Below are positions 21,973-34,108 of a DNA stretch of 64,000 nt, in pieces. Origin of the DNA: Panonychus citri (lineage: Eukaryota; Arthropoda; Arachnida; Trombidiformes; Tetranychidae); assembly GCF_014898815.1 (NCBI RefSeq), contig NW_026515543.1, positions 310,001 to 374,000 on the forward strand. The letters run 5' to 3'. Positions within the stretch are counted from its first letter, which is position 1. The number at the start of each line of letters is the position of its first letter. Below the pieces are notes generated by a model. That model was not told where the DNA came from. It saw only the letters and a list, made by a program, of their open reading frames with translations, and did not search any database. The position numbers and the translations under genes are program-made.

Positions 21973-24900
21973 TCAATTGTTGTTACTATTATTGTTGTGG
22001 TTATGGTGGTGGTTATTATGGTGGCTATTGTGGTGGTTTTTACTGTTTTCTCTATTATTATTAGAATTAGAGTTATTATTGTTATTGTTGTTGTTTCGGT
22101 GATAATTTGATCTTCTATTGTCTCTATTTCGCTCTTGTCTTTGACCGTATTCTTGGTAATTCTTGTTCTGATGTTCTTGATTACGATTCTGATAACCAGT
22201 TCGTTGTTGTTGTCCAAATGATCCGGTTGATTTAAAGTCCCAAAGTCTTTCATTTTGATCAACCAAATTGGTTACCTTGTCAGCCAATTGTAAAGCTAAT
22301 CCTTGAGTTCGTGAGGGTTCAGTACGATGCATGATCAGGGTTTGAGTAGGTTCATCAAGAGAAGCCTGAAAAAAGGGTAAACAAAAATACAAGAGAGAAA
22401 AAAAAAGTTTTGTTTAGAATATTGTGAGAAAATATGGAACATAATTAATCGCTTTAAAGTGTAACTAACCATCAATTCTTCATTGATTATCATTTTTGAA
22501 ATAATACTATGGACGATGTTTGTTTCCAGGTCAAACATTTCACTGAGAGTTGACAGCGAGATGACATCGTAAACATGGCTGTAGGTGAATAAATAAGCAC
22601 GAAGAGATTCCTCTCGAATCTTTTGGACCAACATGTTTCGTACTTTATCAGCCTGATAGAATAGATTCCAAACTTTGGTGTTCATTTTATCATTGATGAT
22701 AAAATCTCTACATGCTTTCCAATTACCAACTCTCATTGCCTTTGAAGCAGCAACAACGTGCTCTCTCATTGACTCAGGTAAACCAACTAATGGTTGCTCT
22801 TCATTTTTCCTCAATTGATTGTAAAACGAACGAGAGATGACCTTTTTTCGTACACTAAATTCATTCGCAGCCACATCGGGTATTTCCAAAAGCATCGCTG
22901 AAACCAAATAGACACATTCAATTAACTCTAAGTTAATGTGCTTATGGAATGGTAACAATCGACGTTTCTCCATTTTCTCTTGTTCGGGAGTTCGCTCTTG
23001 CGGTTTGGGTAATAACCCTTGGGCCAACAGTTCTTTGGCACGTCCGAAAAATTGAATATCCAATAGGTCTTGATGAGCATCTCGGATGTTACCATGTCGA
23101 AATGCACATAATCCAAGTTGAACTAAGGCTCGATTGTAAATGATTTGTAAAGGTATATCGGCTTTTTGAATATTATGCTGAAGTTGAGACATAAGCATAA
23201 GATCACGAGCTTCAAACCAATTGTCATGAAGAGCATGATGATAGATGTGACATAAAATTGCCTGAGTTCTCAACCTATCGGTTGTATCTTTAGCGTAGAT
23301 AAATTTGCAAAGTCGATCAATAACTTCAAGACTTGTCTCTCCAATTTCAGCTTCTTCAGGTTTAATCTCTTCTGTTTCACCAGGAGCAGTTTCTTTTTTC
23401 TCTTCTTCTTCTTGTTTAACTTCAGAATCAGAATCACCATTGACAAGATTTCCATTCTTCTGTTTAGCTTGGATTTGCTCTCGCTTTTTGAATACAAGTG
23501 GATCAAATTTAAAGTAAAGATGATCAATTCTCAAAATGTAGGCTCGACACAATTCAGAAGATGTACCTTTCTGATGGGCTTCAAGGTAAGTTTGAAGTCT
23601 CTCAATGATTGTGCAAATATTTTTCTCATCTTTTAACCTTTCAATATAATCAGGTGAATGAGGATCAACCGCTTGAAGAAGTTTGGTAAATTCTTCGTCC
23701 ATTTTTTCAACAAGGGTTAGTGCACATCCATGAACACGGTAAGAGGGAAGAGAGAAACTTTCAGATTCTTCAGCGATATTTTCACTAACAACAATCTCTG
23801 GATTCTCTAATAGAATATCGAACAATGCATTGGCAAATTTAAGACATTTCTGCCAATTTTCCGACTTCATACAAGGTGAGACATTGGGATTGTATTCAAA
23901 GAGAGCAGCGATAATACCGAGGATAATTTTAGTGTCCATTGCAGGGCCCAATTTATGGAAAGCACAAATTTCCAGTAATTCAACAAGCATTTCAATCTGA
24001 TCACTACGATGGATCCTTTTTTTACCTCTCATGGCAAGAATTTCAAGTAATTTCTTGATAACTGATTGATGATTTACTTCCTCATCTTTACTGAACATTT
24101 TCGGCTTCTCACCTAGAATACCACCTCTTGATACCTCTTTCCATCTTCCCTCATCTTGTTCCTCTTCATCTCCATACATACGCTGTTTACGATTATCACC
24201 TGAGAATTGGTAAGAAAAATTTGGAAAATTTAAATTGATCCTTGATTAAATTGAATATCAAAGGGAAGAGAAATTTAAATTACCTTCTTTGGGTTTTCTT
24301 CTTCGTTTAGCAGGTCCTTTGGTTTTGTCGATATCTCTTTCGAAAACATTTTTAGCCCGATTGCCACCATACTTTTCGTCATCACTAGAAAGTGAACTGT
24401 CATCAGAATCACCTTGCCAGTAAGAGTCGTCACTCTCATCGTCATCTTCATCATCCTTAGCAGCTTTGAGTTCCTCCTTGGCTTCATCTTTCATATCCTT
24501 TTCCGAGGGTTTTTTAAGAAAATTCATTTGATCATCATCAGAATCACTTTCATCTGTTTCCTCTTCTTCAGATTCTTCCTCTTTGTCATCATCAATTGGA
24601 TTTTCTTTATATTTGTTAATCTCGTTTTCAAAGTCTTTGTTATACTTTTTCAACTTTTGTCTTAAAGTGGCCAAAGATTTGGAATTTTGTTTGGACATAG
24701 TTTTACGACCTTCTCTATCCTCCCATGTTTCATGGACAAATTGTTCCAATTCAACCAAACACTTCAAATAGAAAGCTGGTATCTTGTTGTTTTCATCTCT
24801 TTCAATGACCAGTTTAGCTTTTTGAAAGGCACGAGTCAAATTTTCAAATCCACTGAGCATTTTTGAAATATCCTTGATCTTTTTGTGATTCCTGATTTGC

Positions 24901-25395
24901 CTGATGATTGTATTAAGCTCTTCATACCGTTTTCCTTAGCAGTACGAACAACTCGCTTTGACTCTTCCTCTTCATCACTAACAGGAAAGCTCTGTAAAGA
25001 TTGAGAACAAAGAAATAAAATTGATAAGCAAACCAGAGAGAGAGAGAGAAAACAAAATGCCGGCTCAGGCAAAAAGAGATAACCAAATGTTTTCCTATAC
25101 ACAAATACTAATACACCAAACTAAATACTCTGCAAAAGCCCACAGAAAACTAGCCCATAGAATATATATAAAAACATATTCAATCAATTTAACAAATTAA
25201 CTAAAACAAAACCAAATTACAAGATGATTTAAGATGAGAAGCAAAATAAAATCTAATTAAAGACAACATGGTGAACCCATTCAATGAATGTACTTACGAG
25301 GTAACAGCCAACGGACGGGATGGTAAAATATCTGATTCGGCCTCCGAAGACTCAGTCTCCGAGTCGGAGACTCCTTTGAAGAAACGACCACTCAT
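21973..25395 (-). CDS. eIF3c: Eukaryotic translation initiation factor 3 subunit C (one frame break)
   Basis: This is a core scaffold of eIF3, which binds the 40S subunit during translation initiation. The exons are 25298-25395, 24284-24989, 22470-24199 and 21973-22365, about 975 aa (human 913). It starts MSGRFFKG plus an acidic Ser/Glu stretch. It has the family segments [65 protein letters not shown] and [19 protein letters not shown]. The PCI domain contains [14 protein letters not shown] helices and [19 protein letters not shown]. The end is [19 protein letters not shown] followed by an Arg/Asn-rich tail with Asn and His runs. The frame is lost at the AAAA run (24930-24933): a fifth A restores the conserved YEELNTII helix. 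The third acceptor is the AG at 24990-24991, required by phase. Confidence 0.96.
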
Positions 25396-26403
25396 GATGA
25401 AATTGTTTAATCAAAACAATTAGAATAAACACAATTAAATTAATTAAATTAATTAGATTAAAAAACAAAACGTATTGTCACAAATTCTGAAAAAAAATTT
25501 TCTCACGTGTACATTTAGGGAACGTCTCATAATAATCAATCTTTTTAGTTCTAAATTTAAATTGGAAAAATTAATTAATTGTTGATAGAGTTTCATTTGA
25601 TTAATGGAAAATTATTTAATTATACAAATTTCAATTTAAATTGTATCAAAAATATAGCGATGGAAAATTTCAGGAGAAATAAATTGTTGTATTAATATTA
25701 ATTTCGAGTTTGTTGTTTTGTCATCGAAAAAATGACAAAATTAATTAATTTTTATAATTGATTTAAGATTTAACTTAATTGACGTGAAAATTGTTTCAAT
25801 CTCTATGAGATGAAGGAAATCTTCATATTGTAAATTGTAATAATTGTTTTGATCGTCGTTGATTGTGATTGATTTTTTCATGATGAGGAAAATTGGAAAC
25901 TAATTGTACAGGAAGTTAAATTGATGATTAATCAGACAATTTATATTGTGATGATGAACAAAATGATGTCCAAATTTCCTCATTAAGGTGATTATCGTAA
26001 TGATTCATATGAATGATGGTAGATCACAATTGATTCCAGTTCCAAACTCTCTCTTTCTCTCTCTCTCTCTCTTTCCATGTCAAGTAATTAAATTTTTCTG
26101 AAGTAGTTAATCATTGAACCAGTTTCAAGATCCAGTTTTATATTCAATTAGCCAAATTGTACAATCATCAGCAACTTGAATGATTTTAAGTAAATGAATT
26201 GAAGTAAACAAAATCCATCAAGAGTAAAGTAAATTTTGTTTGTCAATAGTAGTTAACCATAGCAATCAATTTGAACTAAATAAATTTGATTGTTAAGGAA
26301 GGAGAGAGAGAGAAAAAACTTGATTAAGATATCACAGTTTGCAATTTTATCCTAATTGTTCAAGTTAATCGTTAAACTTTTCCTTTACTAATTGAGTGGT
26401 GAA
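25396..26403. other. Intergenic between eIF3c and TMEM135
   Basis: eIF3c promoter side and TMEM135 3' flank. A CT-rich tract lies at about 26043-26076; nothing coding is seen. Confidence 0.4.
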
Positions 26404-27861
26404 TTATTGTATCGTCCAGACAAGAACTGATTCTTGGAATTGTCTACTTGTATATTTGAGATCAAAATCAGGGAGAAAAGTTTTAAACCCAGCGGAAGAA
26501 TTGGTTCCAAATAGGTCGATAACATTACGATTGAGAAGACGTAAACATTGATGAGTAAATCGATCTAAAAATTTCATGTAACTGGGACGTAAATGAGACG
26601 GACAAATAACAGCGACATAAAACAATTGAGAACAGGCAAGAGCGTAAGTTAAACATATAATTGTTTCCGAGTGTTTAATTTTACCGGTGGAAACATTTTC
26701 CCAGAAAAGTGTTTCCATCATTTTCCAGAAAATGTATTGAGCAATTGTTTTACTTGGATATAAGGCCATCGACGATCCAGCAATCATACCGGCCACAGTT
26801 CCGTGCCAGTGTTTAGATGAATTGTCCCACCATCGTAAAAGACAACTACAAGCTTTGAAGGTTGATGAAAAGAGACCCAAGAAAAGGCCAAAGTTGATAT
26901 TTTTCCGATCTTTAAGACCTTTGGTTAAACTTGACATTGAGGTTAATGATGATGGTGATCGTAAGATTGTCGGTATGATTGAGATTCCAGTCCAACCGAT
27001 GAGAAATCGTTGGAGAAAAGTGGTAATTGAATAGCGAAGACAAGAAGATGAATGAGGACAAGATGGATGATTTTTAAAGAGAAATGAAGATAATCCATTG
27101 ACAGTTTTAACAAGTAGAGAACGAATTGAATTTGATTTGGAAAGTTTATCATTGCAACCAGAATTTATTCGAGATGATGAAAGAGTTGATTTTGTAGAAT
27201 CAAATTTTTCCTCACATTTTTCATCACTTTTACGTTCAATTGTTAACGGTTTGTTTCGAGCCAATTCATCTTTACCAATGATTGATTTAAGAATTGTTGA
27301 GATCATGTCATGTCCAATACCATTTTTCTTGATAAAATAAACCAGAATTCCAGTGCTTAATGCAAATAAAACAACTTCACCATTTTTGATTGGTTTGATA
27401 ATACGATTGGAAACTGCGATTGAGAATAAAGTTTCAGCAGCAATATTAGCGACATAAAAGGCCAATGGTCCTCTTCGAGATGGTTTCTCAAGGTGTATCG
27501 CCATGTAACTACCAATAATTGAGGGAACATGACCAATTAGTGAGAGATAAAGTTTACCCAAGGATCTGTAGCTGAAGCAAAATAGACAGAGAACTGCGAA
27601 AGCATTAAAACCAAGGAATGTTGATGAACGTAAAATTGATTTAACTGTTTCCCGGAACGATTTATAATCATAACGACGAGCCAACAATTGACCAAACAGG
27701 TAAACACCAGTGTACATTTTAAGTCCTTCAAAAAAAACCGAACCACCAATGTCAAGAGCTGCACGGGAACAAAATGGTGTCCAAGTATGTCCAACCTCGT
27801 AACAATTAAACTGTAAAACCATATCAGGAAAAGGTAACAATTTACTAAGTATCGAAGGCAT
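26404..27861 (-). CDS. TMEM135: Transmembrane protein 135 homologue (peroxisomal/mitochondrial)
   Basis: TMEM135 is a multi-pass protein of peroxisomes and mitochondria linked to fatty-acid handling and mitochondrial dynamics. The gene is one exon of 485 aa (human 458). The N-terminal cysteine-rich signature NCYEVGHTWTPFCSRAALDI is clear, followed by EGLKMY, GNRI-like hydrophobic segments and the pair KPSRRGPLAFYVANIAAETL. The C-terminal half repeats the Tim17-like architecture with SCLLRWWDN, GMIAGSSMALYPSKTIAQYI and LRPSYMKFLDR, and ends near VIDLFGTNSS. The start is the ATG at 27859-27861, since the frame has no ATG upstream. A Ser-rich loop (about 225-285) separates the halves. Confidence 0.95.
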   Translation of the reverse strand: MPSILSKLLPFPDMVLQFNCYEVGHTWTPFCSRAALDIGGSVFFEGLKMYTGVYLFGQLLARRYDYKSFRETVKSILRSSTFLGFNAFAVLCLFCFSYRSLGKLYLSLIGHVPSIIGSYMAIHLEKPSRRGPLAFYVANIAAETLFSIAVSNRIIKPIKNGEVVLFALSTGILVYFIKKNGIGHDMISTILKSIIGKDELARNKPLTIERKSDEKCEEKFDSTKSTLSSSRINSGCNDKLSKSNSIRSLLVKTVNGLSSFLFKNHPSCPHSSSCLRYSITTFLQRFLIGWTGISIIPTILRSPSSLTSMSSLTKGLKDRKNINFGLFLGLFSSTFKACSCLLRWWDNSSKHWHGTVAGMIAGSSMALYPSKTIAQYIFWKMMETLFWENVSTGKIKHSETIICLTYALACSQLFYVAVICPSHLRPSYMKFLDRFTHQCLRLLNRNVIDLFGTNSSAGFKTFLPDFDLKYTSRQFQESVLVWTIQ

Positions 27862-29196
27862 TTTCAAACAATTCCAATGAAACAACAACAAAAAAAATAA
27901 TAAACTTTAAGCAATAAAACAACGACAAAAAAGAGAGGGAATCCAAAAGTTGACAAAACCAATTTGTCAAATCTCAATCAAATTGAAGATTCCAAATTTA
28001 GATGATGAATTGAAAGGATAAGATGAGAAAATACTTGATGAGTAATTAGTAACTTTAGAAGATCAGGTAAATCATCTAGGGACATCAATTAAATTGATGG
28101 AAAAAAAAGAGGAAAAATTAACAATAGAAAAACAAGTTAATTGAGTAAATTAACTCTCAATTGCGAGAACATGAAACAGGCAAGATGAGAAATAAATAGA
28201 GACAAGGTTACAAGAAGATCACAATCGGCGATACTGAGAAAATGATGACGATGAACACAATTGCGAGACTAAATCACAATTTAGATTGTATGTTTACAAT
28301 AGAAGACACAATTAAACAAAAAATAAAAAGAGAATCAAATGAAAATGGAAACGATGAAAGAGAAGGAGAAAAAAAAACAATGAATCAAATATTGGCTAGA
28401 GAAAGAGAGTAGCCACCATTTTCTCATCAACAATAATTCAACTCCAATCATCTAACTAATCATTTAACACACACAAATCATTTTCCATTCTTTATCGGGA
28501 TTTTGATTATTTAATCATCGAAACTGGAACCCGTTAGACAAGAGTGGACAGGCCATTTTGATCCAACACACGGAGAGAGACCAGGACGTTAACTCCTTAA
28601 CCTAAATAAAAGAGAACTTAAAATAGTTTCTCTCTCTCTCTTTCTCTCTCACCAATTTCTCTTTTTGTTTCATTTTTTTTCTTCTTCTTCTTCTTCTTCT
28701 ATTTCATCTTCATCATCATTTTTCCATCAATCAACTTATTGGAAAGATAAATAAGAATAATTGAGTAAATAAAAGAACTTGATAACAACAACAGTTGGAA
28801 AAAAATTTTCTTTTCTTTTAATTGAAAACGAAAATTAAAAAAACCTCTAAGCCGAATTATCAGCCGATAATAGAAAAGAAAAGAAAAGGCTTAGCCGAAA
28901 AAAGAAACTCACATGGCTTAGATTTAGTTTGTTCCAAAAGTAAACAAATTGTTAATTTTATTTTTCTTCCTCTTTTTCATTATTTTCCTTGCCGATTTAA
29001 TTAACTCAATTATTTTATTCTATTCTAGTTTTGGAATATTTTTTTATCGCAATTGTATCAACTAATTGTGTCTTAATTTAATCTATTGATTTGTCTGGAT
29101 GGTGCTAATCCTTTAGGAGGTTAAATTGACTTTTGACAACATCGACACAGAGACAACTGTAATTTAGTTTAAATTATTGGTCAATATTTTATCACA
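27862..29196. other. Divergent intergenic region TMEM135/CNEP1R1
   Basis: Contains CT-rich tracts at about 28625-28710 and the two 5' ends. No coding signal is seen. Confidence 0.45.
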
Positions 29197-29770
29197 ATGT
29201 CATTGGAGAAAACATCTTGTGAAGGTAATTAGTGTTCTTTTTTTTTTGTTAATTTAAATTCTATTCTATTTTATTTGACTCTTTTTTCTTCTATTATTTC
29301 GTTGTTTTCTTTTTAGATTTGAAGGCGTTTGAAAGAAGATTACAAGAGATTGTCAATGGTATGAATTCGGATACGAGAAAATATCGATTAGCTTTAGCTT
29401 TTACAACTGCTTTCACTACTTATGGAGCTTTCCAATGGTTAACTGATCCATTAACTTCAAGAATCTCATTGTTACAATCACTGCTAAATCATCCTTTCTT
29501 CACAATTAATGCCATCATATTGATACTCTTATTTGCTCTTACTAGTATTCATAAGAAAGTCATCTCACCTCAAGTGTAAGTATCATTTTTAACCGTTAAT
29601 CGGATTAAATGATTTGAAATTGATTATCCTTAATTATTGTCATTTGTTTTCTTTTGATTGTCCATAGGATAATGGCAAGAGCTCGTCAAGTTTTGTCTGA
29701 TTTTAACATGACCTGCGATGATCATGGTCGACTTGTTTTAAAGCCAAGACCGAAACCCAAATTATGGTAA
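29197..29770 (+). CDS. CNEP1R1: Nuclear envelope phosphatase regulatory subunit 1 (TMEM188)
   Basis: This is the regulatory partner of the phosphatase CTDNEP1 (Dullard), which activates lipin at the ER and nuclear envelope. The exons are 29197-29224, 29317-29575 and 29668-29770, 129 aa (human 125). The first exon is only 28 nt and was placed by its ATG, its donor and phase. The protein contains [16 protein letters not shown], two transmembrane helices around [10 protein letters not shown] and [20 protein letters not shown], the HKKV turn, and the conserved end [20 protein letters not shown] with KPRP. It matches the human protein along its full length. Confidence 0.95.
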
Positions 29771-30205
29771 ATGTAATGTGAAAATATGTATACAGTTAAT
29801 TAAAGGAAAAATTTATTATTTTCTCAGTACACACTTGATTAATTTTAACAATTTATAGAAAATGAAAGATGATTAGCAAAAGGAATTGTTTATTCCTCAG
29901 CCTTGGCACAATCTTCACAAGTTTCAGTCTTGAGACAATCAATTGAATCTCAAATCAGAGAAAAGAGAGTTTTGATCGTTAATTTCTCTGATTAATCGAA
30001 AATTTTGTCGACAAAAAATAATTACAATCGGATTAAAGAGAAGATCATTTGCCAAGAAATCAGATTGATTAAAGAAAAATCAAAATAACGACCAAGAATC
30101 ACAAAAATAAATTAGGTGAAAGAACTCATCAAATTAGGTAAACATTAATTGTTTGGACAAAAAAAAACTCGATTAAATGTAAATCTCGTGACAATTTAAG
30201 TAAAT
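29771..30205. other. Convergent intergenic region, nothing recognised
   Basis: 3' flanks of CNEP1R1 and the armadillo gene. Confidence 0.4.
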
Positions 30206-31585
30206 CTAAAGTAGGATTAATTTTTTCTCTATCTTTTGGACACTAGAAACAATATTTTCATTGGGATAACGGGAAAGTGTTTTCAATTTTTCTTTAATTG
30301 TTTCCACCGCTTGAACACCAAATAATCCAGAGTAAAGTGTTTCCGGTGAGGCCACTTTATTAATCGTTGGAAGATGAGTGTGTTTAATTGAACGTCGAAA
30401 AACAGATTCAACCAGATTACTGATAAATGAACATAATCTTATTAAAATTTCCTCATCAGTTGTTGGAATTAGTAAATTGTAAAGGTTAACCGGACATCTA
30501 GCAGCCAACAGGTAAACAATTGAATTTTGATTACATGAAAGATTAACCAAAATTTTAAGAGATTGTAATTGAACACGAGTACAACCCTTTTCAATGAGAA
30601 CAATTAATTCATTTAGATGATCAAGAAAATCGATATGATTAGAATCACGATGAGCTAAATTGGCAAGTGCAATTAATGACCAAGTTAATTGTAAATGTGA
30701 TGCAGTTTTCAATTTATCCATTAATGGAATGATAAATGGTCTCATTAATTCTTGTGATCGTTCACCGTTTGCCAAATTACCGATCGCTTGAGTTGTCGAG
30801 GCAATTACGGCCGGAATTGTACTAGAATTAAGTAAATGTAATAACATAACTAAACAACCGGAATCACAGATTACATTGATATTTGGTGTGAAAACCGCAC
30901 AATCAGCAATCACCGTTAGTGTTTTAACCAGAACCTCATCATCATCACACATTAATAACATCCCAAGGACACTGGCCTCTTGTTGGGATAAATTGGGATT
31001 CTTTTGACCAAACAATTTGTCCAATATTTTCTTATAATTAATCATTTCTATTTCACTTGGTGGTTTAATTATTGGTCCATCAATCAAATGGTCACCTTGG
31101 TGTAAATGATTGTTATTGTCTTTTGATAAATTGTCAACCGATCGGCTCAAACTATTTTCCTTAGATAAATTGTTCGGACTTCGGCATCTTGGTGAATTTC
31201 TCGGTGTATTATGGGAACTTAAACTGGTACCATTGGTGGTAATTGATTGAATTCGACCTGGTGATCTAAAGATAACATTATTTGCCGTTGATTGTAGATT
31301 AAGCTCCTTGATACGATCTTGGATTGTTTTAGCCCATGGACCCCACATTTCGGGAGGTAATTTGTACCATCTTTTGTCCTCTTTAATGGGAACCGAAACT
31401 TCCGTTTGAACACATTGACTTGACTTTCGGCCATTTTTATTATTGTTATTATTGTTATTCGTAGACGATGATTGATCCTTTGAAGGTGAGAAGACATTAC
31501 GAAGAACCGATAAGCTAAAGTAAGCGAATCCAGCAAATAATGCTGAACATACAACTACTTTTTTCGCATTATCATGTAGATCCAT
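30206..31585 (-). CDS. ARMC10-like membrane-anchored armadillo-repeat protein
   Basis: ARMC10/ARMCX proteins are anchored in the mitochondrial outer membrane and affect mitochondrial transport. This is a single exon of 459 aa. A short N-terminus is followed by one hydrophobic anchor (KVVVCSALFAGFAYFSLSVL, about 9-28) and then an Asn run. The C-terminal half (about 200-445) is helical with armadillo-type repeats: TQAIGNLANGERS, TWSLIALANLAHRDSNH and LKILVNLSCNQNSIVYL, then LLIPTTDEEILIRLCSFISN, comparable in order to ARMC10. The linker contains WGPWAKTIQDRIKEL and Ser-rich sequence. The ATG at 31583-31585 is the first in frame. ARMC10 or an ARMCX-like ancestor is the best assignment; mitochondrial location is inferred from the anchor. 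Confidence 0.75.
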   Translation of the reverse strand: MDLHDNAKKVVVCSALFAGFAYFSLSVLRNVFSPSKDQSSSTNNNNNNNKNGRKSSQCVQTEVSVPIKEDKRWYKLPPEMWGPWAKTIQDRIKELNLQSTANNVIFRSPGRIQSITTNGTSLSSHNTPRNSPRCRSPNNLSKENSLSRSVDNLSKDNNNHLHQGDHLIDGPIIKPPSEIEMINYKKILDKLFGQKNPNLSQQEASVLGMLLMCDDDEVLVKTLTVIADCAVFTPNINVICDSGCLVMLLHLLNSSTIPAVIASTTQAIGNLANGERSQELMRPFIIPLMDKLKTASHLQLTWSLIALANLAHRDSNHIDFLDHLNELIVLIEKGCTRVQLQSLKILVNLSCNQNSIVYLLAARCPVNLYNLLIPTTDEEILIRLCSFISNLVESVFRRSIKHTHLPTINKVASPETLYSGLFGVQAVETIKEKLKTLSRYPNENIVSSVQKIEKKLILL

Positions 31586-32898
31586 TTTCGATATGAAATA
31601 GTTACAGGAAACCAAATACAATTAAAAGAAAGTAAATTACAACCGATAAACAATTGAAATGGTTAATCTTATCCCACAGAATTTAATGACATCATTGTTG
31701 TGTCTGTCCAGTGGTTTCGCTTCAAAGATGAGATTCAAAGTAAATTCAGTTTCAGTCAAATAATCATCCAAATAGAATATGAAACAATTAAAGATGAGAG
31801 GTAATATTGAAGATGAAAAATTAATCCACAATTAGAAGAACAGGGATAACAAGATCAATTAAATTGTAGAATTTTTTTAAATGAGATCAGAAAAACATCC
31901 AGAGTAATATAGAAAAAGAAAAAAAGAAAACACGTTCTTTTTGGTGGATCACTTTGGTTTCTTTTCTTTGGAACTAATCTAATTGTCGATTAATTTAATC
32001 TTAATTAGAATCCAATGGTTTAAAGGTGAAGTTAAATTGTTTTGGAAAAAAAAAATTATTCTAAAATAATAATTCACAATTTAGAAAATAACAAATCACC
32101 TTTTCAAAGAGACAATGTTATTGTTTTTGTTTTCTGGTTTATCCAAGACAATTAGTATCAATTAACTAACTAAATGTTTAATTATTGTGGACACTGAATT
32201 AGTTGAACTGATAATAAACATGGTGATGGTGATAATTGATGATAATTAGTTAAATGATTAGAGGTGAACACTGAGCTAAATGGAAATGTTTTCATTTCTT
32301 CTTGGTTGTTTTTCCTACTAAGAGAATTTAATTTTCTCTTTCTATTTTTTCTTCTCTTTCTTTTTCTCTTTCTCTTTTTGTCTCATTTAAAATCTAATGG
32401 AAGAAATAAAATTAACCTTGTTGTCTAATTATTTCTTATTATTAGCAAATCCACAGCATAATTCATGGTCGATTGCAAACAATCAATAAAAAATTAAGTG
32501 TGAAAAAGAAAAGGGTAAATCAACAATTCCTTTGATGTAACTTGTTGTTAAATCTAATTGAACACAAACAATCAGTTGATCATTTTGGATCAACATGGAA
32601 ATTAGTTGATTACGAGAATTTTTTTTTCTCTTCATTCTTAACCAATGATGAGAAAATTAAATTTCTAACTTGATAAGTGTTTCTATTATTGGTAATTGTT
32701 TTGTTGCCCGAAAAATCAAAATTCAATTTGGTCGGTTTGGTTAACTACGAAAGTGAAACATTGCCAATTGATTGAGTTTACTGAAGATGAAATCAATTCT
32801 TTAATTGTTAGGATGGATTAAATTGTTGGAGATGTTTAAATTGATCCTGGATAAGTGAAGACAATTTAAGAAAGATAGATTGAGTAGATTCAAGTTAA
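31586..32898. other. Intergenic, nothing recognised
   Basis: 1.3 kb of AT-rich sequence with T-rich tracts near 32335-32385. It carries the armadillo gene's upstream side and the HINT 3' flank. Confidence 0.4.
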
Positions 32899-33842
<944 letters not shown>

Positions 33843-34108
33843 ATTTTTCTCTCACCTTTTAATTGTTTACACTATTTATTTAGATATAAATTCACTTTAA
33901 TAACAATCAATTGACTTCCAATTCTTGTTTATTAATTTAAATTTAATTCTCTTTCTCTCTCTCTTATTTAGATTTGAAAGACAACAAGAAGGAGATTGAG
34001 ATACAAACAGAAATGAAGACCATATGATTTGGATTGATAATCATAATTATCTACATTTAGATTATTTTATTGATTGGATTAAATATATTCTTTGGACAAT
34101 TTGAATGA

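Noticed and set aside
21925..22110. Plus-strand Val/Ile-rich open frame
   Set aside because: It is the antisense of the Asn/His-rich tail of eIF3c.
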